Counted from the first letter of the stretch, positions 35,191 through 44,715 are shown. The stretch: DNA of 64,000 bases from Opacimonas sp002292215 (GCA_943846745.1 OX044360.1:1426001-1490000), one strand, 5' to 3'. Notes: generated by a model not told the origin, from the letters alone. Program-made: numbers and translations.

Positions 35191-36387
35191 ATGCCGTTGT
35201 ATGTCGGGATCATGTCAGGCACAAGCTTAGATGGCATCGATGTCGCGCTCATTAATATTCAACACAATACGCCTATTGTACTTATCTGCGCGCATACCGT
35301 ACCTTTTGAACCTGCATTACGCGAGTCATTGACTGCGCTGATGCAGCCTGATTCAGTCCACAGCGTGGCAAAGATAGGCACGGTACAACAAGCCCTTACA
35401 TGTGCTTTTGCACAGGCCGTTAATACCTTATTACAAGAGCACAATATTACGCCTGATAGCATTAAAGCGATAGGCTGTCATGGGCAAACCATTTGGCATG
35501 CACCAGACGCGCTCATTCCGTTTTCGATACAGCTTAATAACGCTGCTTTACTGGCTGCATTGACCCAAATTGATGTGATTGATGACTTTAGAGCGAATGA
35601 TTTAGCACATGACGGGCAAGGTGCGCCATTAGTTCCCCCGTTTCACCAAGCCCTTTTCATGCCTTACCCGACCAACGTGGCTCGACGCGTCGTCATTAAT
35701 ATCGGGGGGATCGCCAATGTCACCATATTGCCGACCAGCCCAACTGGTATTACTCGCGGATTTGATACCGGTCCAGGTAATACATTACTGGATAGTTGGT
35801 CTGAACTTAACACAGGTCATGCTATCGACATTGATGGCAGATGGGGCAGCGACGGAACATGTAATACAATATTATTAAACAAGCTGCTCGCCGATCCGTA
35901 TTTTGCACTGTCGGCACCAAAAAGCACGGGGCGCGAATATTTTAACTTGCAGTGGCTCAAGCAACAGCTAGCCAATTACCAAACACTGATTCCTGCACTA
36001 AGCCCGCAAGATGTGCAAGCTACACTGGTAGAGTTAACTAGCGTGTCGATTGCTCAAGCGATAGCAAGGCACTTGGCGTCACCTGAGCACGGCGAGCGAT
36101 CTGATCACGAACAACAACTTGGACAAGCCAACCAACATAAATGTGAATGGATTATCTGCGGTGGTGGGGTACATAACGCGGCATTATTACAACAATTACA
36201 ATCTCTGTGCTCGGACCAAAACGCAACCCTGACCGATATGCACTCATTAGGCTATGATGCCGATGCTATCGAAGCCATGGCGTTTGCTTGGTTAGCGTAT
36301 TGTTACGATGCACAGATCCCAGCGAATTCGCCAGCGGTAACAGGGGCAAAAAAATCCGTGATTTTAGGGGCTAAAACTTATGCTTAA
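35191..36387 (+). CDS. anmK: anhydro-N-acetylmuramic acid kinase
   Basis: This protein of 398 residues opens and phosphorylates anhydroMurNAc to MurNAc-6-phosphate in peptidoglycan recycling. Family marks are the start GIMSGTSLDGIDVALI, IGCHGQTIWH, DFRANDLAHDGQGAPLVP, NIGGIANVT, GFDTGPGNTLLD and ICGGGVHNAALL. It follows the M23 peptidase gene closely and overlaps the next gene by eight bases, so the three form a unit. An insertion rich in His and Gln lies around residues 295-325 before the last glycine motif. Confidence 0.97.
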   Translation: MPLYVGIMSGTSLDGIDVALINIQHNTPIVLICAHTVPFEPALRESLTALMQPDSVHSVAKIGTVQQALTCAFAQAVNTLLQEHNITPDSIKAIGCHGQTIWHAPDALIPFSIQLNNAALLAALTQIDVIDDFRANDLAHDGQGAPLVPPFHQALFMPYPTNVARRVVINIGGIANVTILPTSPTGITRGFDTGPGNTLLDSWSELNTGHAIDIDGRWGSDGTCNTILLNKLLADPYFALSAPKSTGREYFNLQWLKQQLANYQTLIPALSPQDVQATLVELTSVSIAQAIARHLASPEHGERSDHEQQLGQANQHKCEWIICGGGVHNAALLQQLQSLCSDQNATLTDMHSLGYDADAIEAMAFAWLAYCYDAQIPANSPAVTGAKKSVILGAKTYA

Positions 36388-37336
36388 GTTAGTTATTTTA
36401 TCACGCGATGCTCATCGCTATGCTGATTTATGGAGCCAGCAGCATGCAATCCAAGACGTCACTTTATTACTAAGTACAGCTCAGCCCGAAGATGTAATCA
36501 AACATCATCAAGCCAATGAAGTGAGGATTTTATTAGCCGATCCCGATTTGGCGGTCCAAGTCATTGACCACCTTCCCAACCTAGTATGGTGCCAATCCGC
36601 TTGGGCTGGGAATGCACCACTTCTGCAACACCCCAAACAAGATTATATGCTCAGCGGTGTTAAAGGAATTTTTGCGCAGTTGATGAGTGAATATGTTCTG
36701 AGTTATGTATTGGCGCACGTGCGTCAACATACATCATTACGCGTATTACAAACTCAGCAACAATGGCAACCACCCCACATTGCTAGCATCAGTCAAATAA
36801 CCATTGGGATCTTAGGTTTAGGGCATATTGCCAACGGCATGCTACCAGTGTTGGCAACGTTAAATGCTAACGTCATAGGCTTATCGCGACGTGCAACGCC
36901 GCCGACTGATTTTACGAATATTCCCATGTTTACTGACGCTCAACGGCATGAGTTTATAGAACAATGTGATGTCTTAGTTAATCTATTACCCGATACTCAA
37001 CATACACGAGAATTTATAACCCAAGAGCTCATTGATGGGTTATCACCTCAACCTCGGTTATTCATCAATGCAGGACGAGGCAGCATTATCGCTGATGAGG
37101 TATTATTGTCAGCGTTAGAGCAACAAGTATTCGTTGCTGCGGTGCTCGATGTATTTACACAAGAACCGTTAGCGCCAGAGCATGAATTTTGGCATCATCC
37201 ACGCATTACTGTGACACAACATACCGCTGCGATTTCAGTGCCTGATGATGTTATGCAGATTTTTATCGATAATCTTGCACGCTTTACGCAAGGTCAAACA
37301 CCACACTATATTATGAATTGGGAGCAAGGCTATTAA
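36380..37336 (+). CDS. D-isomer-specific 2-hydroxyacid dehydrogenase
   Basis: The protein (318 residues) belongs to the NAD(P)-dependent D-2-hydroxyacid dehydrogenase family, closest in style to GhrA-like glyoxylate/hydroxypyruvate reductases. The dinucleotide site is GILGLGHIANGM (about 143-154), the substrate Arg lies in FINAGRGSIIADE, and the catalytic His in TQHTAAIS. It overlaps anmK by eight bases and the next gene by one (TAATG), implying translational coupling. The substrate cannot be assigned; a role in recycled lactyl-type or glyoxylate metabolism is speculation. Confidence 0.85.
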   Translation: MLKLVILSRDAHRYADLWSQQHAIQDVTLLLSTAQPEDVIKHHQANEVRILLADPDLAVQVIDHLPNLVWCQSAWAGNAPLLQHPKQDYMLSGVKGIFAQLMSEYVLSYVLAHVRQHTSLRVLQTQQQWQPPHIASISQITIGILGLGHIANGMLPVLATLNANVIGLSRRATPPTDFTNIPMFTDAQRHEFIEQCDVLVNLLPDTQHTREFITQELIDGLSPQPRLFINAGRGSIIADEVLLSALEQQVFVAAVLDVFTQEPLAPEHEFWHHPRITVTQHTAAISVPDDVMQIFIDNLARFTQGQTPHYIMNWEQGY

Positions 37337-38034
37337 TGAACAGAATAATTAGGGTCAGAACCAAATTAATTAGGGTTGAAGCTGTGATTTCAGCAACCTT
37401 ATTATGCGCTTTAGCCATGCTCACATTATCTATGTCGGCTAGTGCTGCACCCACCCCTCCGCCACCAGTATTATCGAGCCCCGAACAATATCCACCGGCA
37501 AAATCGATCACTGCAATGACTGCCACTGAACAAAATGATTTTTTTGCCGCTATATCTCGGTTATGTGGTCAAGCATTTACGGGTACACTCGCAGTCGATA
37601 CGTCAGGTAGTGACCGCTTTGCTGATGCGCAGTTATTAATGCATGTACGTGAATGTTCAGATACGCAAATCAAGATCCCTTTTTATGTTGGAGCGGATGC
37701 ATCTCGTACTTGGGTGCTCACTAAAACAGGTGGCGGGTTATTGCTCAAACATGATCATCGTCATAAAGATGGTAGCCATGATGATTTAACCTTATATGGC
37801 GGTCATACACAACAGCTTGGCTCAGCCCACACACAAGCCTTTCCTGTGGATGTGTTTACACAAGCGCTATTTATTGAGTTAGGTTATCCGCAGAGTTTGA
37901 CTAATATATGGGAAGTGTTCATCTATCCTGATACGTTTACCTATCGCTTAACACGTGCCGGATTTGAATTTAAAGTTGTGTTTGATTTAACCCAACCAGT
38001 GGTTAGTACCAAAACCCCTTGGGGCCATCGCTAA
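37336..38034 (+). CDS. secreted protein of unknown function
   Basis: This 232-residue protein has a basic N terminus, a hydrophobic signal core (about residues 16-37) and probable cleavage after SASA, followed by a Pro-rich stretch (APTPPPPVLSSP). The mature part has Cys in ISRLCGQAF and VRECSDT that could form a disulfide, a His-rich loop (LKHDHRHKDGSHDD) and a beta-rich C-terminal half, which recalls small calycin-like periplasmic proteins, though no family is recognised. The ATG overlaps the previous stop codon (TAATG) and GGAG is well placed, so it belongs to the anmK unit. The His-rich loop might bind metal; that is inference. Confidence 0.7.
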   Translation: MNRIIRVRTKLIRVEAVISATLLCALAMLTLSMSASAAPTPPPPVLSSPEQYPPAKSITAMTATEQNDFFAAISRLCGQAFTGTLAVDTSGSDRFADAQLLMHVRECSDTQIKIPFYVGADASRTWVLTKTGGGLLLKHDHRHKDGSHDDLTLYGGHTQQLGSAHTQAFPVDVFTQALFIELGYPQSLTNIWEVFIYPDTFTYRLTRAGFEFKVVFDLTQPVVSTKTPWGHR

Positions 38035-38080
38035 CACACTGTTTGAGTTATTTACATATAGCCAGGACAGCCATAAAAGT

Positions 38081-38425
38081 CTAGATAGAAAAACTTGAAC
38101 CGCAGCCACACGTCGTGGTTGCGTTAGGGTTATTAACCAAAAAGCGCGAGCCTTCTAGCCCTTCAATATAATCAACCGTTCCACCTACCAAATATTGTAG
38201 GCTCATTGGATCGACAACCAAGGTTACTTCATTTTTCTCTATCGTCATGTCACCCTCGTTGACTTTCTCATCAAAGGTGAAACCATATTGAAAACCTGAA
38301 CAACCGCCTCCTGTCACATAAACACGCAGTTTAAGTTCAGGGTTGTTCTCTTCGTCGATTAACGTTTTAACTTTCGTTGCTGCCGATTCTGAAAATTCAA
38401 TAGGGAGTGCCATTTCTACAGTCAT
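38081..38425 (-). CDS. erpA: iron-sulfur cluster insertion protein ErpA
   Basis: The protein (114 residues) is an A-type carrier that hands Fe-S clusters to target enzymes such as those of isoprenoid synthesis. The three conserved cysteines are in GGGCSGFQYGF and at the C terminus in TTCGCGSSF. The length at the ATG at 38425 equals that of E. coli ErpA. A TTG three codons upstream with AGGA before it is an alternative start. It is followed on the other strand by an unrelated unit. Confidence 0.95.
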   Translation of the reverse strand: MTVEMALPIEFSESAATKVKTLIDEENNPELKLRVYVTGGGCSGFQYGFTFDEKVNEGDMTIEKNEVTLVVDPMSLQYLVGGTVDYIEGLEGSRFLVNNPNATTTCGCGSSFSI

Positions 38426-38484
38426 GGTAAACAAAGTATCCTAAGTAGTAATTAACTTGATTATCTAATACTTGAGTAAATTCA

Positions 38485-39213
38485 TCAAGTATTCGGTGCA
38501 ATTAATTCTGACCAAGTAAATTGTTGTGTAAAGCTGTCACGTTTTCGCTTCCATTGATAGACATCAGTGTTGATTTCTAGTTGTTGAGGAATAAAACCGT
38601 CAGGTAAAGCAAACACAAATTGTTTTTCTAAAAAATACTGATAGCGATAGCGCATTGACGTATCCGTATTTCCTATGAATACTGAATTAGCTAGTAAATC
38701 CTCTAACGCATAAGTTCGGGGCTGCTCATCTTGCGTGCCGATAAGATTGATCACTAAGTTGCCATTAATTAACGATTTAAGCGCACGCCCTTGTAATAAC
38801 AACATGTCTAACAAAAAATGCTGTGATTCAGGTAATGCCATTACGCTGATACTATGGATTGCGAACGGGCCAGCGGCCTCACTTTCACCTAACACCAGTT
38901 CATACAGGGCTATTTTTTGTTGTAATGATTGATTTTCGGCAAGCAACTCGCCGTAGCCTTCTTCTACTAACGTTTGTGCTGATTGTTGTAAAGCGAGTTC
39001 AACTGCAATTTGGCTCAATGATTGATTTAACCGCTGGTTCTCTGCTTGCGCGTGAGCAATCGTGCCACTCATTACCTGTGTATTACGTTGTTCTTGTTCG
39101 ATACTATAGTTTGCTAACTCATAGCCCACATAGAGCATTAGAAACATGAAAAGCACGATTACGGTATAAAACCGAAATGCACTATTGTTAAGTCTGAATT
39201 GATACAAATCCAC
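38485..39213 (-). CDS. DUF6776-like membrane protein with coiled coil
   Basis: This 242-residue protein has one N-terminal membrane helix (about residues 15-32), then a coiled coil rich in Gln, Leu and Glu (about 34-110) and a beta-rich C-terminal domain. The layout and its position directly upstream of erpA are typical of the proteins now called DUF6776 in gammaproteobacteria. Its function is unknown; a role in envelope organisation is only suggested by topology. It is divergent from the CLC gene across about 100 bases. Confidence 0.65.
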   Translation of the reverse strand: MDLYQFRLNNSAFRFYTVIVLFMFLMLYVGYELANYSIEQEQRNTQVMSGTIAHAQAENQRLNQSLSQIAVELALQQSAQTLVEEGYGELLAENQSLQQKIALYELVLGESEAAGPFAIHSISVMALPESQHFLLDMLLLQGRALKSLINGNLVINLIGTQDEQPRTYALEDLLANSVFIGNTDTSMRYRYQYFLEKQFVFALPDGFIPQQLEINTDVYQWKRKRDSFTQQFTWSELIAPNT

Positions 39214-39318
39214 GCCTAGTCCTATTTGATTAGCTTGTTTTTCGCAACATTATGATATTATGCCATTTATTCGTATGATTAATCAGTAAGATTTATACCA
39301 GACTTGTGAAAACACAAC

Positions 39319-40992
39319 ATGCTTGATTCGCTTCGCCTGACATTATCGTATCCCAAAACCTCATGGCAACTTTGCTTATTTGGGGTCATAGCCGGTTTGT
39401 GTGCGGCAACTCTCATCATTATATTTCGCCTGTCATTTCAATATATTCAATTAAAACTTTTACCTGAACTCGGCGCCTACGACCAATTACCTTGGTATAA
39501 ACGTTTTATGCTGCCTTTTTTGGGTGTCATTGGCATTTATTTAGTCGCCTCAATAACCGGATTTGCCCATTACCGTTTAGGGATCCCGTTTGTCATACAT
39601 CGCATTAAAAACAATTTTGGCTTAATGCCTTTACGCTCCACCATCAATCAATTTTTTGGTGGTATGTTTGCCCTAGCTAGTGGCTTTTTTGTGGGTCGCG
39701 AAGGTCCATCAGTACATCTTGGTGCGGCTGGTACCAGTTTTGTCGGCGATGGGTTAAAGCTACCTTATAACTGCATTAGAATTCTAGCCGGTTGCGGTAT
39801 TGCTGCCGGTATTTCAGCATCCTTCAATACGCCATTTGCAGCGGTTATTTTTGTCATGGAAGTGGTGATGCGTAATTATCGCATTCATATATTTATTCCA
39901 ATAATGCTTTCAGCTGCAATAGGCTCGGTGATGTCTCGCTTGGTATTTGGCGAAGGAACAGCACTATTATTTTTATCTTTTGCTGATCTAGATAAAGTTA
40001 TTTATGTCTACTTAGTGTTATTTGGTATGGGCTTAGGCGCATTAGCTGCTGGATTTAACAGCCAATTAATGAATGTGATGCAACATTTTCAGCGCTATAC
40101 AATGGCGACTCGCTTTGCATTAGCGGCGTTGTTAACCGGTGGCATTGGTATATTAGTACCTGATGCAATGGGCGCAGAATTTGAAGCTGTGCACCAGTTA
40201 TTTGATCAAGACGTTGCCATTGGCTTGCTGATTGGCGTGTTCGTCGCTAAGTTTATCCTCGCGTTAGTGGCTATTGGCTTAGGGATCCCTGGAGGTATTA
40301 TTGGACCGGTGATGGTTATCGGCATGTTTGCAGGTGCTATTTTAGCGTATCCTTTAGAAACCATTTTGGGTTCAAGTGAGCATCACGATAGCTTTGTCCT
40401 GCTCGGTGTAGCCGGCATGCTAACTTCAGTATTGCATGCTCCTTTAGCGGCGTTAAGTGCGGTGATGGAATTATCTTATGCCCCCGAAATTGTCCTTCCA
40501 GCCATATTGGTGATCGTTCCTTCTTATGTGGTGTCGAATCAGATTTTTAATAATCGTTCTATCTTTATCCGCCAAATGGAATTTCAAGAACTCAACTACA
40601 AGCTTTCCCCGATTACCCAATCTCTACAAAAAACAGGGGTGTTAGTGTTATGCCAAGAGCCCGTTACTCAATTTAGCCAAGCTCAAAGTCTTGCGATGAT
40701 CGAATATATCAAAGCACATCCCACGAATATGGTGATCTATGACGATATCAGTGCTGAGCAACACGTATGGCATTTGGTTGAACCTAATATTCATTTAGAA
40801 ATAGAAGATACGCCCTTCACCACCACGCCACTCCCTGTATATTCTTATCAAAATACCTTAGCAGAAATTTATGATGAATTAAAAGCAAAGCGTTCCGGTG
40901 CAGTATTAATTATGTGCCATGAACAAAAACGTATTTATGGTGTGGTAACGTGGAATGCATTACATGCATATTTGTTTAAATTAGAACATTAA
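39319..40992 (+). CDS. CLC-family chloride transporter/channel, divergent
   Basis: The 557-residue protein has the CLC membrane core (about residues 15-430) and a C-terminal CBS-like region (about 445-557). The gating motif GREGP is intact (Glu128). Other consensus positions differ: the GSGIP anion motif reads RLGIP (Leu87 for the anion-coordinating Ser), and the IEE pair reads MEV, giving Val182 where H+-coupled exchangers such as CLC-ec1 have the proton glutamate. The GIPGGIIGP block is present. CLC proteins move Cl- or other anions across the inner membrane. The gene lies 16 bp before hemJ on the same strand. Confidence 0.92.
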   Translation: MLDSLRLTLSYPKTSWQLCLFGVIAGLCAATLIIIFRLSFQYIQLKLLPELGAYDQLPWYKRFMLPFLGVIGIYLVASITGFAHYRLGIPFVIHRIKNNFGLMPLRSTINQFFGGMFALASGFFVGREGPSVHLGAAGTSFVGDGLKLPYNCIRILAGCGIAAGISASFNTPFAAVIFVMEVVMRNYRIHIFIPIMLSAAIGSVMSRLVFGEGTALLFLSFADLDKVIYVYLVLFGMGLGALAAGFNSQLMNVMQHFQRYTMATRFALAALLTGGIGILVPDAMGAEFEAVHQLFDQDVAIGLLIGVFVAKFILALVAIGLGIPGGIIGPVMVIGMFAGAILAYPLETILGSSEHHDSFVLLGVAGMLTSVLHAPLAALSAVMELSYAPEIVLPAILVIVPSYVVSNQIFNNRSIFIRQMEFQELNYKLSPITQSLQKTGVLVLCQEPVTQFSQAQSLAMIEYIKAHPTNMVIYDDISAEQHVWHLVEPNIHLEIEDTPFTTTPLPVYSYQNTLAEIYDELKAKRSGAVLIMCHEQKRIYGVVTWNALHAYLFKLEH

Positions 40993-41008
40993 TAAGAGTA
41001 AAACTAAC

Positions 41009-41437
41009 ATGACGTTATTGTGGGTCAAAGCATTACATATCTTTTTTATGGTGGCATGGATGGCGGGGATATTTTATTTACCGCGATTGTTTGTCTATTT
41101 TGCTGAAAATGAAGATCCAAATCTACGTAAAGTATTTAACGTTATGCAACGTCGTTTATGGTTCTTTGTCGCCCCCTTTGCATTATTAACATTAATTTTT
41201 GGTGTGTGGTTGATTGGGATATATGGCATGGATTGGTTTAGAGCCTCAACCTGGCTGCATGTGAAGTTAGCATTATTAGTCGGGTTATATGCTTACTATG
41301 GTTATCTTTATAAAATCATGCGCGATTTAGCAAATGGCCGTAATATACGTTCATCTAAGTTTTATCGTATATTGAACGAAGCGCCGGTATTAGTGTTACT
41401 TGCGATTGTTATCTTGGCCATCGTTAAACCGTTTTAA
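41009..41437 (+). CDS. hemJ: protoporphyrinogen IX oxidase HemJ
   Basis: The small membrane protein of 142 residues has four hydrophobic helices and the HemJ marks: an early His in VKALHIFFMVAWMAGIFYLP, RLWFFVAPFA, and the conserved WLHVKLALL with a second His and Lys. HemJ catalyses the penultimate step of heme synthesis in many bacteria that lack HemG and HemY. It probably shares a transcript with the CLC gene, separated by 16 bases. AGAGTAAAAC lies upstream of the start. Confidence 0.9.
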   Translation: MTLLWVKALHIFFMVAWMAGIFYLPRLFVYFAENEDPNLRKVFNVMQRRLWFFVAPFALLTLIFGVWLIGIYGMDWFRASTWLHVKLALLVGLYAYYGYLYKIMRDLANGRNIRSSKFYRILNEAPVLVLLAIVILAIVKPF

Positions 41438-41448
41438 TCTAATTGGAT

Positions 41449-42075
41449 TTACCGTTGCGTAAACTGCTCAAATTGATTAGGTAGATAACTCGCTACTTGA
41501 CCACTAAGTCCTACATACCGTTCAATCGTATTCGATAACGATAAAAATAATTGCGGTAATGCCGAGATAAATGCTGGTTGCTGTGCTGGAGATTTTTTGC
41601 TTATCGCCAAAGGTACATCTGCAAACGTAGTCATCATCGACAAGCACTGTTGCAATGTCTTACTGTGCGCGACTTGTGCCGTTTCAGGCATCGTGTCCCA
41701 CGCTTTTTGCCACTGTTTTTCTTGTGCCTGATGGACGAGTAACACGCCTTGTAAAAAGTCTGCAAACATAGCATATTCAGAATCATCCCAGCTCCATGCT
41801 TCACAAAATGTATAATCTGATTGATGAATCGCAGCTAACACTTGTGACAAGCCATCCATTAGAACTTTAGTTAACTGTTCCAACGCAGCCTCACTGGGTA
41901 TCTGTGAGTGTTGATTAAAGACATAACCGAGCCATGTTTCCGGCATTGGGATCTCTGGCACACAACTAACACCAAACAAAATACCATGAACTTTGGGAGC
42001 GCTATATAACGTTTTTTGCCATAACGACAACTGATATAAATCATTCAGCGCTTGGGGTAATCGGTGAGCTGACAT
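41449..42075 (-). CDS. UPF0149 (YgfB/YecA) family protein
   Basis: This 208-residue helical protein shows the UPF0149 pattern: an N-terminal HGILFGVSCVPEIPMPETWLGY block and a middle FADFLQGVLLV block, the counterpart of the family's GFLxGF signature. It lacks the SEC-C metal tail found in YecA. Members are common but poorly understood; YgfB has been tied to regulation of beta-lactam resistance in Pseudomonas. It is convergent with hemJ (12 bases apart) and divergent from the NRAMP-like gene. Confidence 0.6.
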   Translation of the reverse strand: MSAHRLPQALNDLYQLSLWQKTLYSAPKVHGILFGVSCVPEIPMPETWLGYVFNQHSQIPSEAALEQLTKVLMDGLSQVLAAIHQSDYTFCEAWSWDDSEYAMFADFLQGVLLVHQAQEKQWQKAWDTMPETAQVAHSKTLQQCLSMMTTFADVPLAISKKSPAQQPAFISALPQLFLSLSNTIERYVGLSGQVASYLPNQFEQFTQR

Positions 42076-42220
42076 GAATCATTCCTTATTAATACTTCCT
42101 CTTTAATCCTTCTATGAAGTATATAAGAAAGGTGCTTGAATACCTAATCTAAGCGAGAGTTGTCTTTAGCGCCATTTATGTGGCATAGTAAACCTATATT
42201 TGACATATAATAACTACAAC

Positions 42221-43432
42221 ATGTCTCGCTCCTACTCAAATGTACATTCTAATTATTCGGGACTCTTGGTGACCGCAGCCTTTATTGGCCCTGGTACTGT
42301 CACAACTGCAACCTTAGCTGGCGCACAATTTGGCTATGGCCTGATGTGGGCTCTGCTCTTTTCGGTCTTTGCAACCATTGTCATTCAAGATATGGCAAGT
42401 CGCCTAGGGATCGTAAGCCAAATGGGCTTAGCAGAAGCTCTACATAAAACAATTTCTCAACCCCTGTTAAAACTCTTCATGGTGCTCTTAGTCGTCAGTG
42501 CTATCGGCATTGGCAATGCGGCGTATGAAGCTGGCAACATAACTGGGGCAGCGTTAGGATTGGCCTCGGTCACAACATATCCCCTAACCAACTGGCTCGG
42601 TATTATTTCCATTATTGCCGCAATAGTGTTGGCTTCGGGCAGCATTCGCTTGGTTGAGCGCTTATTGATTACTCTAGTAATGGTGATGAGCGTAGTATTT
42701 ATTACCGCATTTGTCAGTAGTGGACCTGATTGGGATGCGTTATTTTTAGGTATGACACAGGTCAACATTGATGCCTCGAATATCACAATGATCATCGCTC
42801 TCATTGGCACAACCATAGTTCCCTACAATATTTTTATGCAATCAAGTTTGTTGGCTAAAAGCGGTTCACAACATCATCTACTCCCGCAGATCCGAGAAAA
42901 CCGGATTAAAAACGTAGTCAGTTTTTCATTCGGAGGATTAATTACGATTGCGATTTTGGGTACTGCAGCCAGTACCTTTTTTGCCCAAGGCTTAGCAGCC
43001 AATGCCGATAATTTAGCCCTACAATTAACGCCATTACTCGGTGATTTTGCAACACTGTTTTTTGCTATCGGGTTATTTTCTGCAGGCTTAACCAGTGCAA
43101 TTACCGCCCCACTAGCAGGCGCATACGCAGTATGCGGCGCATTGAGATTATCCACATCACCTAAAGAAATGAGTTTTAAAATCGTCGCTGGATTAATTTT
43201 ATTATCTGGAGTCTTAGTCGCATTTAGCGGGATTAAACCTATTGCTGCGATTATTTTCGCTCAAGCAACTAATGCGTTATTGTTGCCAGTAATTGCGGTG
43301 TTTTTGTTGATTGTGGTGAATAACAAACGCATCATGCGCCAGCATACCAATAGCATTATCAGTAATATTTTAGGTTGGTGTATTGTGGCTTTAGTAGTTG
43401 GGCTAGGTACATATAAATTATGGATGCTGTAG
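42221..43432 (+). CDS. NRAMP-like transporter lacking the canonical metal motif
   Basis: The protein (403 residues) has about eleven hydrophobic helices and aligns with the NRAMP/SLC11 fold. In helix 1 the canonical DPGN metal-binding motif reads GPGT (residues 23-26) and in helix 6 the MPH site reads VPY (200-202), so the Asp, Asn and Met ligands of Mn/Fe transporters are all missing. The DMASRLG block after helix 2 and QSSL near residue 207 are retained. It therefore resembles NRAMP-related proteins with other substrates (for example Mg2+) rather than MntH; the actual substrate is unknown. The ATG at 42221 is preferred over an in-frame TTG seven codons upstream. Confidence 0.8.
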   Translation: MSRSYSNVHSNYSGLLVTAAFIGPGTVTTATLAGAQFGYGLMWALLFSVFATIVIQDMASRLGIVSQMGLAEALHKTISQPLLKLFMVLLVVSAIGIGNAAYEAGNITGAALGLASVTTYPLTNWLGIISIIAAIVLASGSIRLVERLLITLVMVMSVVFITAFVSSGPDWDALFLGMTQVNIDASNITMIIALIGTTIVPYNIFMQSSLLAKSGSQHHLLPQIRENRIKNVVSFSFGGLITIAILGTAASTFFAQGLAANADNLALQLTPLLGDFATLFFAIGLFSAGLTSAITAPLAGAYAVCGALRLSTSPKEMSFKIVAGLILLSGVLVAFSGIKPIAAIIFAQATNALLLPVIAVFLLIVVNNKRIMRQHTNSIISNILGWCIVALVVGLGTYKLWML

Positions 43433-43480
43433 CGTCAACAACATCCATTAATCTAACGTTAAGCATTAGCCCTTGCTCAG

Positions 43481-44617
43481 TTAGGCTGATAATCGAGCGA
43501 CAACCTCTTCAAGCATATCTCTAGATACCCCGAAGTTTAAACGGAAAAAATGCTCATTACCAAAATCCACACCCGGTGATGGGCCTACTCCACGAGATTC
43601 ACACCAGTCTTGCACATTTTTAGCCGTCCCCAAATCTAATTTGGATGCATCAACCCACAACAAAAAGGTAGCCGGTGCAGGAAGTGCTTTTAGACCCTCA
43701 ATTGCATTAATCGCTTTAGCCAAATAATCACGATTGCCAATTAAGTAATTGCGCTGGGCAGCATGCCAATCATCACATTCAGTAAATGCAGATTGTGTCG
43801 CAACTAACCCCAAAATATTGACCCAAGGCACAATGCCACGCGCAGCAGCATTAAACGTATTCCGTAGTGTGGTATCAGGAATGATCGCAAATGACGTGCC
43901 TAAACCTGCAATATTAAAGGTTTTATTTGCAGCCATTAAGGTAATAGAACGATGCTGTAATTGTGCATGATTACCTGCTGGTAAATGGGTCAGTTCATCT
44001 AGAATCAAATCACAATGAATTTCATCCGAACATAATATCACATCATTATCAGCACATATCTGTGCTACGCGATCTAACTGCGCTTGCGATAATACACTGC
44101 CAACCGGATTCATCGGATTACACATGATAAAGAGCTTCGCTTTAGGATCTTTGGCTTGCGCCTCAAGTTCTGCAAAATCAAGCATCCAACCGTCATTTTC
44201 CTCTACTGTAGCAATATGAACTGGCGTACAGTCATTAAACTCAGGAGCTGCCAAAATAGGCGGATAATTAGGGGTTTGAATTAAGACTATATCACCCGCT
44301 TGACAAAACGCACGGATTGCGACATTAAATCCAGGACAAACACCGGGAGTCCATACAATCCAAGAAGGCTGAATATCCCAGTTATATTGGCTCTTACACC
44401 AGCGCACCACAGCATCATTAGCTGGCGTGTATTGTGCCGGTAAATGATAGCCAAGCACACCATGTTCAATCTGGGTATGACACGCTTGCTGGATCGCTGG
44501 AGCGACTTTAAATTCGGTATCGGCGATCCACATTGGCAAAATATCTTTGCCTTTGTATTTTTCCCATTTACAAGAAAAAGTACCCGAGCGGTCAACGCGT
44601 TCGTCAAAATTAAACAT
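43481..44617 (-). CDS. MalY/PatB-type PLP-dependent C-S lyase or aminotransferase
   Basis: This 378-residue fold-type I PLP enzyme resembles MalY/PatB cystathionine beta-lyases. Marks are FDERVDRSGTFSCKWEKY, LPMWIADTEF, FIMCNPMNPVGSV, the cofactor Asp block LCSDEIHCDLIL, the Schiff-base Lys in MAANKTFNIAGLG and the carboxylate Arg in FFRLNFGVSR. It would cleave cystathionine or cysteine conjugates to pyruvate, ammonia and a thiol. The ATG at 44617 is chosen since homologues start with MFNFD and GGAAGC lies upstream; the longer frame lacks support. It is divergent from the small gene at 44716. Confidence 0.9.
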   Translation of the reverse strand: MFNFDERVDRSGTFSCKWEKYKGKDILPMWIADTEFKVAPAIQQACHTQIEHGVLGYHLPAQYTPANDAVVRWCKSQYNWDIQPSWIVWTPGVCPGFNVAIRAFCQAGDIVLIQTPNYPPILAAPEFNDCTPVHIATVEENDGWMLDFAELEAQAKDPKAKLFIMCNPMNPVGSVLSQAQLDRVAQICADNDVILCSDEIHCDLILDELTHLPAGNHAQLQHRSITLMAANKTFNIAGLGTSFAIIPDTTLRNTFNAAARGIVPWVNILGLVATQSAFTECDDWHAAQRNYLIGNRDYLAKAINAIEGLKALPAPATFLLWVDASKLDLGTAKNVQDWCESRGVGPSPGVDFGNEHFFRLNFGVSRDMLEEVVARLSA

Positions 44618-44715
44618 CAATGTAAGCTTCCTATTATTAATATCGCTAAAGTATATCGTAAACAAAGCATATACATTACAATAAGGTGAAATTTTATTTG
44701 CTAAGAGACCTATCC

